DNA of 64,000 nucleotides from Rhizobium jaguaris. Its GTDB lineage: Bacteria > Pseudomonadota > Alphaproteobacteria > Rhizobiales > Rhizobiaceae. This document shows, piece after piece, positions 1-9,367 of the stretch (within the stretch, counting starts at the first letter, position 1; every line of letters starts with the position of its first letter). The position numbers were made by a program, and so were the translations under genes. The DNA is taken from the NCBI RefSeq assembly GCF_003627755.1, contig NZ_CP032696.1:486564-550563 (forward strand). The letters are read 5' to 3'. The notes beneath the pieces are model-generated. The model did not search any database and was not told where the DNA came from. It saw only the letters and a list, made by a program, of their open reading frames with translations.

Positions 1-16
1 CCTCGGCATAACTGGC

Positions 17-3000
17 ATGACTTTTGAAGCTTTCTCGATTTCGACAGGACAGGAATTGCCAGCGGTGAGCAACTCACCGCCGCGACCTACGAGGAAACTT
101 ATGCTTAACGAAGGCCGGACTGCGAAGTCCGAATTTGTCGGAAGTCAGCTCATCGATTTAGTCGCAGCTATAGATGAAATTGCCGTGTCGTTCCCGGACA
201 GGATAGCGATTAAGCACGGTGGGGAAGAACTGACATATGGTGACCTGCGCGTGCAGTCGGATCGAATTGCGAGCACGCTCCGGGAGCGCTGCGCGCAGGT
301 CATTGGCTATTGCGGTGAACGAAACCTCCATTGGGCAACCACAGTCGTCGCAATTCTGAAAAGCGGCTCAACATATTTGCCGCTCGATCCATCCTTGCCG
401 GCCTCCCGCATTTCTTCGATGATCGAGCAGAGTGAATGCACCCTGGTCATCGGGCCGGAAAGACCTGACGCGCTTGGTCTGTTTCAGGAAAACGGCAACT
501 GCAGCCGAGAATTCTTAACGGTTCAGACAGCGCTACTCGGCGGCCGTGCCTCTGCTGCGATGCCAACTTCGGTTGAAAGCCGCCTCGCCTACATTCTTTT
601 TACGTCCGGCTCGACGGGCAAACCCAAGGGAGTAATGGTCAAGCGTGCAGGCTTAAACAATCATTTAACGGCCAAGATAGTTGCACTCGAGCTCAGCGAT
701 AAGGACTGTGTTGCACAAACTGCTTCACACGGCTTTGACATCTCACTGTGGCAGCTTTTGGCAGGGTTATGTGTCGGCAGTCGCGTCGCGATCATAGATG
801 ATGCGACCGTGAGATCTCCGTTGGCCCTTCTTGAGGCACTGCAGGCACATCGCGTAACAATTGTCCAATTCGTCCCATCGGTGCTCGCGGTATTCGTCGA
901 ATATCTGCAGACCCTCTCAGCCGACGAGCGGCTTCTTGGCGTCTTACGCATGGTGTCCACGGTCGGCGAGCCGCTGACGCCCGCATTGGCGCGCGGTTGG
1001 CTGACACTCTTTCCTCAAATACCAATTCTCAATCACTACGGCCCGACCGAATGTGCGGATGGAGTTACGCATCATTTGGTATCTCTCCCGCCCAGCACAG
1101 CCGACGCATATGTCCCCATCGGTAAGCCGATTGCCAACCTTAGGGTGTATGTCGCCAACGGGTTGCGTCTGTGCAAGACGGGGGAAGTTGGGGAAATTTG
1201 TGTTAGTGGAGCCGGTGTCGCTGATGGTTACGTCAACGATAAGGGGCGTACCATGGAAGCGTTTTCGGCAAATCCCTTCTCGGAGCACCCATCGTATCGG
1301 CAGCTCTACAAGACCGGCGATCTCGGACGCCTCAGGGCAGACGGCCTGCTGGAGTGCCTTGGTCGACGAGATCGTCAGATCAAGATCCGCGGGCACCGGA
1401 TCGAACTTGGAGAGATCGAGTCTCGGCTCTGCGCCCATCCTTTGGTAAATGCGGCCGCCGCTATTGCGCCGGTCCCAGAGAGCTTGAAGCTCACGGCTCG
1501 GGATATAAACAACAGCGACCGACAAACGGAACCACGACGAATCGTGGCCTATGTGTCGGCTTCTGCCGAACTTTCGGAGCGTGAGCTCAGGAGCTTTGTT
1601 GCCGAAGCGCTTCCTGCCTGCATGCTGCCGGAACGCATCATTCGCATCGACCGGATTCCTGTTACCCGAAACGGGAAAGTGGATCTCGCGTCCTTGCCTG
1701 ATCCGACGACCATTCGGCCGGAGCTGCCGAATCCCTTCGAGGAACCAAAGACGGAACTCGAAAGCACCCTACGGCGTATTTGGTCCAGCGTTCTTCGGAT
1801 CAAGGATATCGGCGTCAGCGACCAATTTATGGATCTCGGAGGCGACTCGCTCCGAGCGATGCTTATATTGGCTCAGGTTCAGAGGCAGCTCGGGACAAAG
1901 GTGGACTTCAGGATCGTCCTGAATGGGACCGTCAGGTCGCTTGCGGCATCGATATCGCGCCAATCCGGCACGACGCAGACGGTGCTACCAGCTTGCGGGA
2001 AGCTCAAACGATCACCCCTGACGCGAGTGCAAGAACACCTTTGGTTCCTCTGGCAGCTCGATCCGACCGCAAAAAACTACATGATTCAGGGCGGTGTGCG
2101 TATCCGAGGTGCCATCGATCTGATCGCATTCAATAAAGCCTGGAGCGACGTTGTTCAGACGCATGACGCGCTTCGCGCACGTTTCATCGACGAAGAGTGG
2201 CCGGTTCAGATTTTTGATGATCCGCCGAGCGCCGATCTGGAGTTGATAGACGCCACCCACCTAAGTGAACAGCAGGCCGAGGAACTTGTGTCGGAACTGC
2301 GACGGACGGAGCTCAACAACCCTTTTGATCTCAGCCAGGGCCATTTGTTTCGAGCGCGGATGATCCGTCTTGGCGCGGACGATCACCTCGTGCTGATAAC
2401 TGCGCACGAAATCATCATAGATGCATGGTCAATTTCGGTCCTGCTCAGAGATTTGCAAACGAGATACTCCCAAGCCGCCGCCTTCTCTCCGACGGATCGC
2501 CCATCACTGTCGACCTATGCGCTCTGGGAAAGTGCAAATGTCACGCCGGAGTCGTTGAAGGGCCAACGCCGCTATTGGCGTCGGCAAATAGGCGACAATC
2601 CTCCTGTACTTTCGATCGGGAACGATCGAGTGCGGCCGAAAGTGGGCTCCAACCGCGGGAACTCGCATGCGGTTCTTCTTGGCGGCGAGCTGTCTGACCA
2701 CGTGCGAGACTTTGCGCGCCGGCAAAGGTGCACGACTTCGGCTGTCCTGTTGGCATGTTTCAAGCTTCTATTGCGCATGTATAGCGGCCAAGACGACGTT
2801 GTCGTTGGCATGCCGCACGTCGTGCGTAGCCAACCAGGCACCGAGGAAATCGTGGGCTTTTTCCTCAACATGCTGCCAATCCGAACGAAGATCGACATCA
2901 ATCAGTCTTTTGCGGCTCACGTAGCTCACGTGCAGGACCTCATAAGCGATGCCATCGCGAACTCGGACTATCCATTCAGCTGGATGGTCAGAGATACCCG

Positions 3001-6000
3001 GTTCCTGCGCGAACATGGTCGATCGCCGATCTTCCAAGTCATGTTCAACATGTACTCCGAGCCTCCGGAGCCATCGGGCAAGCGCGATCTGGAACTGACA
3101 TTTCGCGAATACGACACGGGTTACGTTAAGTTCGACCTTACCCTTTATGCACAAGACGAAGGCGATGAAATTGCAATGCAACTGGCTTATGCGCAAGACA
3201 CATTCTCAAGCGATGTGATCGCTCGCATGGCCGATAATCTTCGCCATCTCATTGCTGCCTGTGTCGAGAGGTCTGCCGAGTCGATTGTCGCCCTGAGCGG
3301 CCCCAGCCCGTCGGAAATCGCCACCCTAAACTCGCTCAAGGGCGACGAGCAGTCATTCGAGAAGGAGCCTTCGCTTGTGGAGGCGTTCAATCAGGTAAGC
3401 GCTTCAAACAGCGATCGGGTGGCGTACTTCGGCGAGTTCGGAGCAATCACGTTTGGCCAACTGCACCACCGAATGGCTACAATCCAGTCGCTTCTGCGAA
3501 CTTGCGGGGTGGGAGCGGGTGACATCGTTGCCATGCTGGTCGACCGGTCGCCGGATGTAGCGGCAACAACCTTGGCAATCAGGAATTTGCAGGCAACGAT
3601 CGTGCCGATCTCGCCTGATTACCCAAGGGAACGGGTCGGCCACATCGTAAGACATAGCGGCGCGAGGCTCCTTATTCATGCGGGCACGGACGCGGAGGTG
3701 GATTTCGGCGTGCCGTGCGTTGATCTGGCTGTCCTCCAAGCTGCATCCGGCCCTGGCCGGGTCTGGCACCGAACTGTCGAGTTGCCCAATCAGGACGCAG
3801 CGAGCTTAATTTACACTTCATCCTCGACTGGGAAGGCGAAGGGCGTTCTCGTACCCGAATCTGCGATACTCAACCGGCTGAACTGGATGTGGCGATGCTT
3901 CCCTTTCGACGGCTTCGACGTGATGGTGGCACAGAAGTCAGCGACACTCATTGCCGCGCTATGGGAGTATTTTGGAGGGCTGCTGAAGGGAGTGCCCACG
4001 CTGATCCTGACGCAGGAGCAGGTGCTCGACCCCGACCTCTTGTTGAGGGCATTGGCACAGCATCGCGTCACGCGGTTGTTTGCCGCTCCGCCCATTCTGT
4101 CCGGTTTAATCGCTTCTCAAAAGCGACATCCGGAAACAACCAACTTGCGCCTGGTCACAAGCAGCGCCGAACTGATGCCGCCATCGCTTCCGATTCGCTG
4201 GCGAGAGTGCTTTCCAGATGTGCCGCTGTGGAATTTTTACGGCACGACCGAGTGCGCGTCCAATGCAGCAGTGTACCGAACATCAGACGCCGACGACGGC
4301 TCTTCAGCTGTGCCGGTCGGGCGCCCGATCGACAATGTAAAAGTCTACGTTCTTGACGCACACTTGAAGCAGGTTCCCGTCGGAGTCGCAGGTGAACTCT
4401 GCGTTGCCGGACGCTGCGTGAGCACCGGGTATTGGAAGGATCCAGAGCGAACAAAACACCGTTTCGTTTCAAATCCGTACGACGAAAGTCAATACAGCAT
4501 CCTTTATCGCAGCGGTGATATCGCCCGCGTCTCCGCCAAAGGCCTCCTGGAGATTTGCGGTCGAGCAGATAACCAAATTCAGCTTCGGGGTTTCCGAATT
4601 GAGCTGGAGGAACTTGAAGCCGCGCTCGTCGCTCATTCCGGCGTTGCGCAGGCCGCCGCATTTGTCCAGGGCGAGGACGATGATCGGCGACTGGTTGCCC
4701 TTGTGGTCCCAGCTCTCGACGGCCTGACCTCTGGAGCCATCGTGAACCACCTGCGGCAGACACTGCCCTCCTACATGATTCCGTCGGATGTTCGGATCGT
4801 GCACCGTATGCCGCTCACCGCGAGCGGGAAGATAGATCGGGCTCGTCTCTCTTCCGTCTCGTCCCGCAAGATGCGAAGGACCAAATCCGCTAAGCCGCGA
4901 ACGGAGAGGCAGCGACTCCTTGCCGATATCTGGCACGAGCTGTTGGGCGCCAAATCTGTCGGCATCGATGATAGCTTCTTTGATATCGGCGGAAATTCGC
5001 TCCTCAGCGTGCGGTGCGTTACACTGGCGCGTAAAGCGGGACTGAACTTGACCGTCAGCCAACTGCACCGGACACCAACAATCCGCGAGCTGGCAACGCA
5101 CCAGTCCGCGGCCACGACTTATGCCGAGCCCGTTTCCGATGAACCGCTGCCAATGACCCCTGCAGTCTCACATTGGAATAGTCGTGTCGGAATCGGCGAT
5201 CACTACAACATCGGCGATCTCTTCTTCATGCCCGCCGGCCTCTTGAATGTCTCCACTCTTGAACATGCGCTTGCGCATATCACCGGCCGGGAGGAAGGAC
5301 TGAGGCTCCGAATCGTGCAAACAGAGAACGGCCTCTCTCAGGCGATCGGATCGATACCCCGAGCCCTCGTAGAGGAAATAGACCTTGTCGGTGTAGACAC
5401 ATCGGAACAACGCGCGGTCATTGAGCGCTCCTGTGCGGAGCGTCAGCGCTCGTTTCGATTTGACGGTCGCACACCCCTTATCAGGGTCTCAGCTTTCCGG
5501 ACGTCGGAAAGCGGCGATTACTATTTGCTCGTTCTGCTGCATCACTTCGTAGCAGACGGGGTCGGATACAGATTGTTCCTGAGTGCACTGGACGCAGCTT
5601 ACAAGTCGTTTGCTGCCGGCCAAACCGGAGCGGTTACAGAGAACACGACCCTGACCCAATGGCTGAAGCGTTTGGACAAATACGCGAATGGCGAAGCCGA
5701 AACGGAGCTGGAGCACTGGGAAGGCATTCGATATGAGCGATTTGACATGGGTGTGAGCGACGCCGGGTCGTGTGCGGCGGGCTTTTCAACCGAAACGGCC
5801 AAACGCCTCCATCATGCAGGCTCGGAGGAGCATATCGATGAAGACTTCTGCACGCCACTCTGGAAAGACCAGGCGACATATCATCTAAGGATCAATGAGG
5901 AGACAACGGGGAAACTTCTCAAGGTTGCGGCGAGGTCTGCACATTGCGAGGATTTTGATCTCGTGCTGGCGGCTATTTCGGGGGCATTTGGCCGCGCTTT

Positions 6001-6559
6001 TGGAAATTATTCCCTCTGGATTGACAGCCTCACCTCGACGAGGGGACATCTATTCGAGGATATCGACCCGTCTCAAATCATTGGTTACGTCGGTGAACTG
6101 GTGCCACTTCCGTTATTCCTTACCGGAATGGAGTCTCGCCTGGACCGCGCCCGCTCCATATATCGGCAACGCAGCTCACTGCCGCGCCAAGGCATAGGTT
6201 TCCGTGCTCTGAAGTTCTTGAACCAGAACCCTGCTTTGCGCGAGCGGATCGATCGTCTGCCGTTACCCCGCATCGGGCTAAACTATCGAGCTAGGCTACA
6301 ACATCATTATCCCCGCCGTCTGCTATGCAAGGATCCAGATCCATTGTGGCTCGGCGAAGATATGGATCAGTCAGTTATGAACTACCTCTTCTGGTTTCGC
6401 ATCGGATACCAATCGGGTGAACTACGAATCGAAACGAGATATGATCCACGGCAAGTCGGCTTCGAAACGACCCGCGATCTCTGCACAATCTTCCGCGACG
6501 AACTCCTCCAGACTGTCGATGCATTAGGAGAGCCCGCACAACGAGCCAACTACGGATGA
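17..6559 (+). CDS. Two-module non-ribosomal peptide synthetase (A-T-C-A-T-E-like)
   Basis: A 2180-aa multidomain enzyme predicted to activate two building blocks, tether them to phosphopantetheine arms and join them. Domain order seen: adenylation 1 (about 50-570; motifs FTSGSTGKPKG, YGPTE, YKTGDL, NGKVD), carrier 1 (GGDS, Ser611), condensation (about 670-1090), adenylation 2 (about 1110-1620; TSSSTGKAKG, YGTTE, SGKID), carrier 2 (GGNS, Ser1661), then a condensation/epimerization-like domain (about 1710-2170) with HHFVADG at 1842-1848. There is no N-terminal condensation domain, so module 1 should be a loading module, and no thioesterase or reductase, so release is unexplained. The condensation motif reads HEIIIDA (797-803) instead of HHxxxDG, and adenylation 2 lacks the usual Asp235 equivalent. 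It is coupled to the MATE gene by an ATGA overlap. Only 16 bases precede the start, so an upstream partner enzyme may lie outside the window. Product unknown. Confidence 0.93.
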   Translation: MTFEAFSISTGQELPAVSNSPPRPTRKLMLNEGRTAKSEFVGSQLIDLVAAIDEIAVSFPDRIAIKHGGEELTYGDLRVQSDRIASTLRERCAQVIGYCGERNLHWATTVVAILKSGSTYLPLDPSLPASRISSMIEQSECTLVIGPERPDALGLFQENGNCSREFLTVQTALLGGRASAAMPTSVESRLAYILFTSGSTGKPKGVMVKRAGLNNHLTAKIVALELSDKDCVAQTASHGFDISLWQLLAGLCVGSRVAIIDDATVRSPLALLEALQAHRVTIVQFVPSVLAVFVEYLQTLSADERLLGVLRMVSTVGEPLTPALARGWLTLFPQIPILNHYGPTECADGVTHHLVSLPPSTADAYVPIGKPIANLRVYVANGLRLCKTGEVGEICVSGAGVADGYVNDKGRTMEAFSANPFSEHPSYRQLYKTGDLGRLRADGLLECLGRRDRQIKIRGHRIELGEIESRLCAHPLVNAAAAIAPVPESLKLTARDINNSDRQTEPRRIVAYVSASAELSERELRSFVAEALPACMLPERIIRIDRIPVTRNGKVDLASLPDPTTIRPELPNPFEEPKTELESTLRRIWSSVLRIKDIGVSDQFMDLGGDSLRAMLILAQVQRQLGTKVDFRIVLNGTVRSLAASISRQSGTTQTVLPACGKLKRSPLTRVQEHLWFLWQLDPTAKNYMIQGGVRIRGAIDLIAFNKAWSDVVQTHDALRARFIDEEWPVQIFDDPPSADLELIDATHLSEQQAEELVSELRRTELNNPFDLSQGHLFRARMIRLGADDHLVLITAHEIIIDAWSISVLLRDLQTRYSQAAAFSPTDRPSLSTYALWESANVTPESLKGQRRYWRRQIGDNPPVLSIGNDRVRPKVGSNRGNSHAVLLGGELSDHVRDFARRQRCTTSAVLLACFKLLLRMYSGQDDVVVGMPHVVRSQPGTEEIVGFFLNMLPIRTKIDINQSFAAHVAHVQDLISDAIANSDYPFSWMVRDTRFLREHGRSPIFQVMFNMYSEPPEPSGKRDLELTFREYDTGYVKFDLTLYAQDEGDEIAMQLAYAQDTFSSDVIARMADNLRHLIAACVERSAESIVALSGPSPSEIATLNSLKGDEQSFEKEPSLVEAFNQVSASNSDRVAYFGEFGAITFGQLHHRMATIQSLLRTCGVGAGDIVAMLVDRSPDVAATTLAIRNLQATIVPISPDYPRERVGHIVRHSGARLLIHAGTDAEVDFGVPCVDLAVLQAASGPGRVWHRTVELPNQDAASLIYTSSSTGKAKGVLVPESAILNRLNWMWRCFPFDGFDVMVAQKSATLIAALWEYFGGLLKGVPTLILTQEQVLDPDLLLRALAQHRVTRLFAAPPILSGLIASQKRHPETTNLRLVTSSAELMPPSLPIRWRECFPDVPLWNFYGTTECASNAAVYRTSDADDGSSAVPVGRPIDNVKVYVLDAHLKQVPVGVAGELCVAGRCVSTGYWKDPERTKHRFVSNPYDESQYSILYRSGDIARVSAKGLLEICGRADNQIQLRGFRIELEELEAALVAHSGVAQAAAFVQGEDDDRRLVALVVPALDGLTSGAIVNHLRQTLPSYMIPSDVRIVHRMPLTASGKIDRARLSSVSSRKMRRTKSAKPRTERQRLLADIWHELLGAKSVGIDDSFFDIGGNSLLSVRCVTLARKAGLNLTVSQLHRTPTIRELATHQSAATTYAEPVSDEPLPMTPAVSHWNSRVGIGDHYNIGDLFFMPAGLLNVSTLEHALAHITGREEGLRLRIVQTENGLSQAIGSIPRALVEEIDLVGVDTSEQRAVIERSCAERQRSFRFDGRTPLIRVSAFRTSESGDYYLLVLLHHFVADGVGYRLFLSALDAAYKSFAAGQTGAVTENTTLTQWLKRLDKYANGEAETELEHWEGIRYERFDMGVSDAGSCAAGFSTETAKRLHHAGSEEHIDEDFCTPLWKDQATYHLRINEETTGKLLKVAARSAHCEDFDLVLAAISGAFGRAFGNYSLWIDSLTSTRGHLFEDIDPSQIIGYVGELVPLPLFLTGMESRLDRARSIYRQRSSLPRQGIGFRALKFLNQNPALRERIDRLPLPRIGLNYRARLQHHYPRRLLCKDPDPLWLGEDMDQSVMNYLFWFRIGYQSGELRIETRYDPRQVGFETTRDLCTIFRDELLQTVDALGEPAQRANYG

Positions 6560-7962
6560 GCCCGCCGGAGCGATCGATGAAGAGCAAAGAAGAGCGCATG
6601 GCTTCGCCGGCGGAGCATACCAGTTTGTCGGACGGCAAGGTGTCCAGCCTCATCATGCGGCTTGCCATTCCCTCCATTATCGGTTTGTCGATCAATGCAC
6701 TTCAGCAGTTCGTGAATGCAATCTTTGTTGGAAGGCTCGGCGCGCAGGCTATCGCCGCCGTCAGCGTAGCTTTGCCCTTGGTCGTCCTGCTCACCGCAGT
6801 CGGGCAGGGGATCGGCGTCGGCACGGCATCGTTCGTGTCGCGCAATCTTGGCGCCGGCAATTCCTTGGAGGCGAATCGCGGCGCGAGCTTGGCGCTCGCT
6901 CTAGCGGCGCCGATCGGAGTGACACTTACCGGCGCTCTGCTTTTCGGTTTGCGCGACGTTCTTGCTTTGCTCGGTGCCAGTCCGACAATAATGCCAGCCG
7001 CACTCGACTACGCATCGACGCTCCTATTTGGTTACACTCTGATGTTGTTGAATATGGTCAACGGGTTTGTCGCGAGGGCTGAGGGCAATACACGCTTCAG
7101 CATGTGGACCATGATTACGGCTTTTGCGCTGAATGCCCTGCTCGATCCGATTCTGATTTTTTCCCTGCATCTCGGAATTCGTGGGGCGGCGCTCGCAACA
7201 TTTTTGGCGCAGCTCGCCGCCACTGGCCTCTACATTCTATATTTCGTGAAACAATTGGGAATTGTCCGTGTCCGCATCTCCTACATAACTTTGGGGGGTG
7301 GCCGCGTAAAACAGCTCGCCGCCATCGGCGCGCCTGCAACCATCACAGGTATTTTGTCTGCTCTTGCGTTCGTGCTCTTGAACAGGGCAGCTGCACAATT
7401 CGGCGACAATTCCGTTGCCGCTGTGGGCATAGCTGCACGATTGTTGACAATCGGGGCCCTCCCGATCATGGGCCTATGCATAGGCTCCCAGGCGGTTCTC
7501 GGTTTCAGCTGGGGAGCACAGGATTTCGCTCGAGTACAGAGGGCCGCGAAGTTCATGCTCTCCATAGCGGTTGCATTTTCAGTTACCTTTTCTGCTGTGG
7601 TCGTGATTTTTGCTCGGCCAATCGTCCGACTTTTCAGCAGCAGCGAGGACATGACTGAAATCGCTGTCTCGACCTGCATCATGTTCCATCTCTTTTTCGG
7701 GCTTTTTGGTGTTCAGCATGTAGCGATAACGATGCTTCAGTCCTTCGGGAAAGCACGTCTGAGTGCGGTCGTTTCCTTCGCGAGGCAAGGATATCTGTTC
7801 GTACCAGCCATACTGCTATTGCCCGCAATTTGGGGCTTCAAAGGACTGTTAATCAGCCAGGCAACTGCTGAACTCGCGGCCGGGCTGCTCGCGGTGTTTG
7901 TCATAGTCAGGCAGTTCGGCGATCTCAAAGGAATGCTCGTTTCCCGGCAAGCGGTTGGTTAA
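6556..7962 (+). CDS. MATE-family efflux transporter
   Basis: A 468-aa inner-membrane protein of the multidrug and toxic compound extrusion family. The sequence shows about twelve hydrophobic segments in two related halves, with MATE-like features such as the N-terminal stretch around LAIPSIIGLSINALQQFVNA and a long run of Gly/Ala-rich helices. Such proteins export small molecules using a Na+ or H+ gradient. Its ATG overlaps the stop codon of the peptide synthetase (ATGA), so the two are probably translated together and the transporter most simply exports the peptide product or protects the producer from it. In-frame ATGs at 6577 and 6598 are possible alternative starts. Substrate is inferred from context only. 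Confidence 0.9.
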   Translation: MSPPERSMKSKEERMASPAEHTSLSDGKVSSLIMRLAIPSIIGLSINALQQFVNAIFVGRLGAQAIAAVSVALPLVVLLTAVGQGIGVGTASFVSRNLGAGNSLEANRGASLALALAAPIGVTLTGALLFGLRDVLALLGASPTIMPAALDYASTLLFGYTLMLLNMVNGFVARAEGNTRFSMWTMITAFALNALLDPILIFSLHLGIRGAALATFLAQLAATGLYILYFVKQLGIVRVRISYITLGGGRVKQLAAIGAPATITGILSALAFVLLNRAAAQFGDNSVAAVGIAARLLTIGALPIMGLCIGSQAVLGFSWGAQDFARVQRAAKFMLSIAVAFSVTFSAVVVIFARPIVRLFSSSEDMTEIAVSTCIMFHLFFGLFGVQHVAITMLQSFGKARLSAVVSFARQGYLFVPAILLLPAIWGFKGLLISQATAELAAGLLAVFVIVRQFGDLKGMLVSRQAVG

Positions 7963-8153
7963 GGCTGAGAGTTGATGCGAACGTGGCAATGATTACGGAT
8001 CCGCTTGGGATTGACCAGCCAATCCAAAAACGAGTGTCATGCTTACCCATGGCAATTTGATTTTAACGCCGAGGGCGAGATGCGCCAATCCGCCAGCGCG
8101 ATTTTGGGCGAGTTCCCGAACAAGCAGGACGTGCTCGAATGAGAGGAAATCTC

Positions 8154-8864
8154 ATGCTAGAAAAGCTGCTCCCGCCGAATGTTGCTGTGCAAACTTCTCG
8201 AGCAAGTGACGGCCCCGAAATCCAAGTGATGGCCGAAGAAGAGAGTGCAATTGCCACAGCGGTCAAAGGCAGAAGGCGTGAATTTTCGATCGGGCGGGCA
8301 TGTGCCAGGGCGGCATTGTGCAAACTTGGCTTTCCGTCTTGCCCGGTCCCAAGCGGGCCTAACAGGGAACCGCTTTGGCCGTCTGGAATCGTTGGCAGTA
8401 TAACTCATTGCGTCGGATTCTATGCAGCGGCGGTGGCCATGAAGAAGGACTTCATTGCGCTTGGAATCGATGCCGAAGTCGATGCAGAGCTGCCCACAGG
8501 AGTGTTGTCGCTCATTTCGAGCGACGAGGAGCGACATTGGATCGCGAATGCATCCGGGCATGTCAATTGGGGACGGCTGCTCTTCAGCGCTAAGGAGAGC
8601 ATCTTCAAGGCGTGGTTTCCGCTTACACGTGAATGGCTGGACTTCGAGGATGCCGTGGTCACCATCATTCCGGACGACGGCTCATTCGTCGCTCAGCTTC
8701 CACACACGTGCGTGCCGGCAAAGGATTGTCCACGGGAACTCCGCGGCCGCTTCATGATTTCAAATGGCCTAATACTAACCGCAGTATTGCTTGACGGGCC
8801 GCAACCATTGGATGAATCTTTTGCGGTTGAATGGGTCGCAGCAGACGGCGTCGAGCCTGGATAA
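8154..8864 (+). CDS. 4'-phosphopantetheinyl transferase (EntD/Sfp type)
   Basis: This enzyme transfers the phosphopantetheine arm of CoA to the Ser of carrier domains, converting apo synthetases to the active form. The protein of about 236 aa has the family's GIDAE motif (Mg-binding Asp about residue 106) and a W-x-x-L-x-F-S-AKES-x-x-K motif (KES about 147-149); the N-terminal half resembles EntD-type enzymes. An ATG at 8139 is in frame, but GAGAGG at 8141-8146 sits 7 bases before the ATG at 8154, which I therefore prefer. It lies about 190 bp after the MATE gene on the same strand and would prime the two carrier domains of the synthetase, making the cluster self-sufficient. Confidence 0.9.
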   Translation: MLEKLLPPNVAVQTSRASDGPEIQVMAEEESAIATAVKGRRREFSIGRACARAALCKLGFPSCPVPSGPNREPLWPSGIVGSITHCVGFYAAAVAMKKDFIALGIDAEVDAELPTGVLSLISSDEERHWIANASGHVNWGRLLFSAKESIFKAWFPLTREWLDFEDAVVTIIPDDGSFVAQLPHTCVPAKDCPRELRGRFMISNGLILTAVLLDGPQPLDESFAVEWVAADGVEPG

Positions 8865-9367
8865 TAAGGCGTTGCGGGGTTTGCTCCATGGCACAGCGAA
8901 GTTTCAACACGCACACACAAGACCAACTTTCTTCGGACCGGTTCGACAGAGAATCTCGGCTTTGACTGTTTTAGTGTCGGCCGATGCGATGCTTTAAAAT
9001 GTGTCGAGGAGTATGGCGAGCGCATGAGAATAAGCCGCTGCTTTGATGGCGCAACGTAACCGCCCGATTGTGACCGTGGGGAATATGTCTTGACACGCTC
9101 GACGACCTTTTCGTCGAGGACGAAGCAATCGAGGAACTCTTGCCATGTTTCCGCAGACCTACGCGCGTCGCTAAGCATCTGCCTGAGTTCGTCAACGCCA
9201 TCGTCTGTCAAAGCTGACGTACTCTCGTCGTCTCCAGTCACGACGCTGATGATATTGCCATAGGTCAGGTTGTCATCATTGCTGATGATCTCCCGGAGAA
9301 GGTCGACATCCTCATTGAGGATTTCGGCGACATAGTCGATGGTGAAGACGAAGCGGACCGTTGCCAT
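8693..9367 (-). CDS. IS66 accessory (passenger) small protein, reading out of the element
   Basis: A small acidic protein starting MATVRFVFTIDY, its ATG overlapping the TGA of tnpC. Similar short genes of unknown function are common downstream of tnpC in rhizobial IS66 elements. The credible part is the roughly 104 codons inside the element (9055-9367). No stop codon occurs before the terminal repeat, so the frame runs through it and on to 8693, antisense to the 3' part of the PPTase gene; that tail is probably meaningless. Function not known. Confidence 0.55.
   Translation of the reverse strand: MATVRFVFTIDYVAEILNEDVDLLREIISNDDNLTYGNIISVVTGDDESTSALTDDGVDELRQMLSDARRSAETWQEFLDCFVLDEKVVERVKTYSPRSQSGGYVAPSKQRLILMRSPYSSTHFKASHRPTLKQSKPRFSVEPVRRKLVLCVRVETSLCHGANPATPYYPGSTPSAATHSTAKDSSNGCGPSSNTAVSIRPFEIMKRPRSSRGQSFAGTHVCGS
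8865..9054. other. Gap between PPTase gene and IS66 element
   Basis: No gene seen. The stretch ends in the 8-bp sequence GGCGCAAC that is duplicated on the far side of the insertion sequence. Confidence 0.6.
9047..9054. repeat. IS66 target-site duplication, left copy
   Basis: GGCGCAAC directly abuts the left terminal repeat; an exact second copy is at 11879-11886. Confidence 0.92.
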
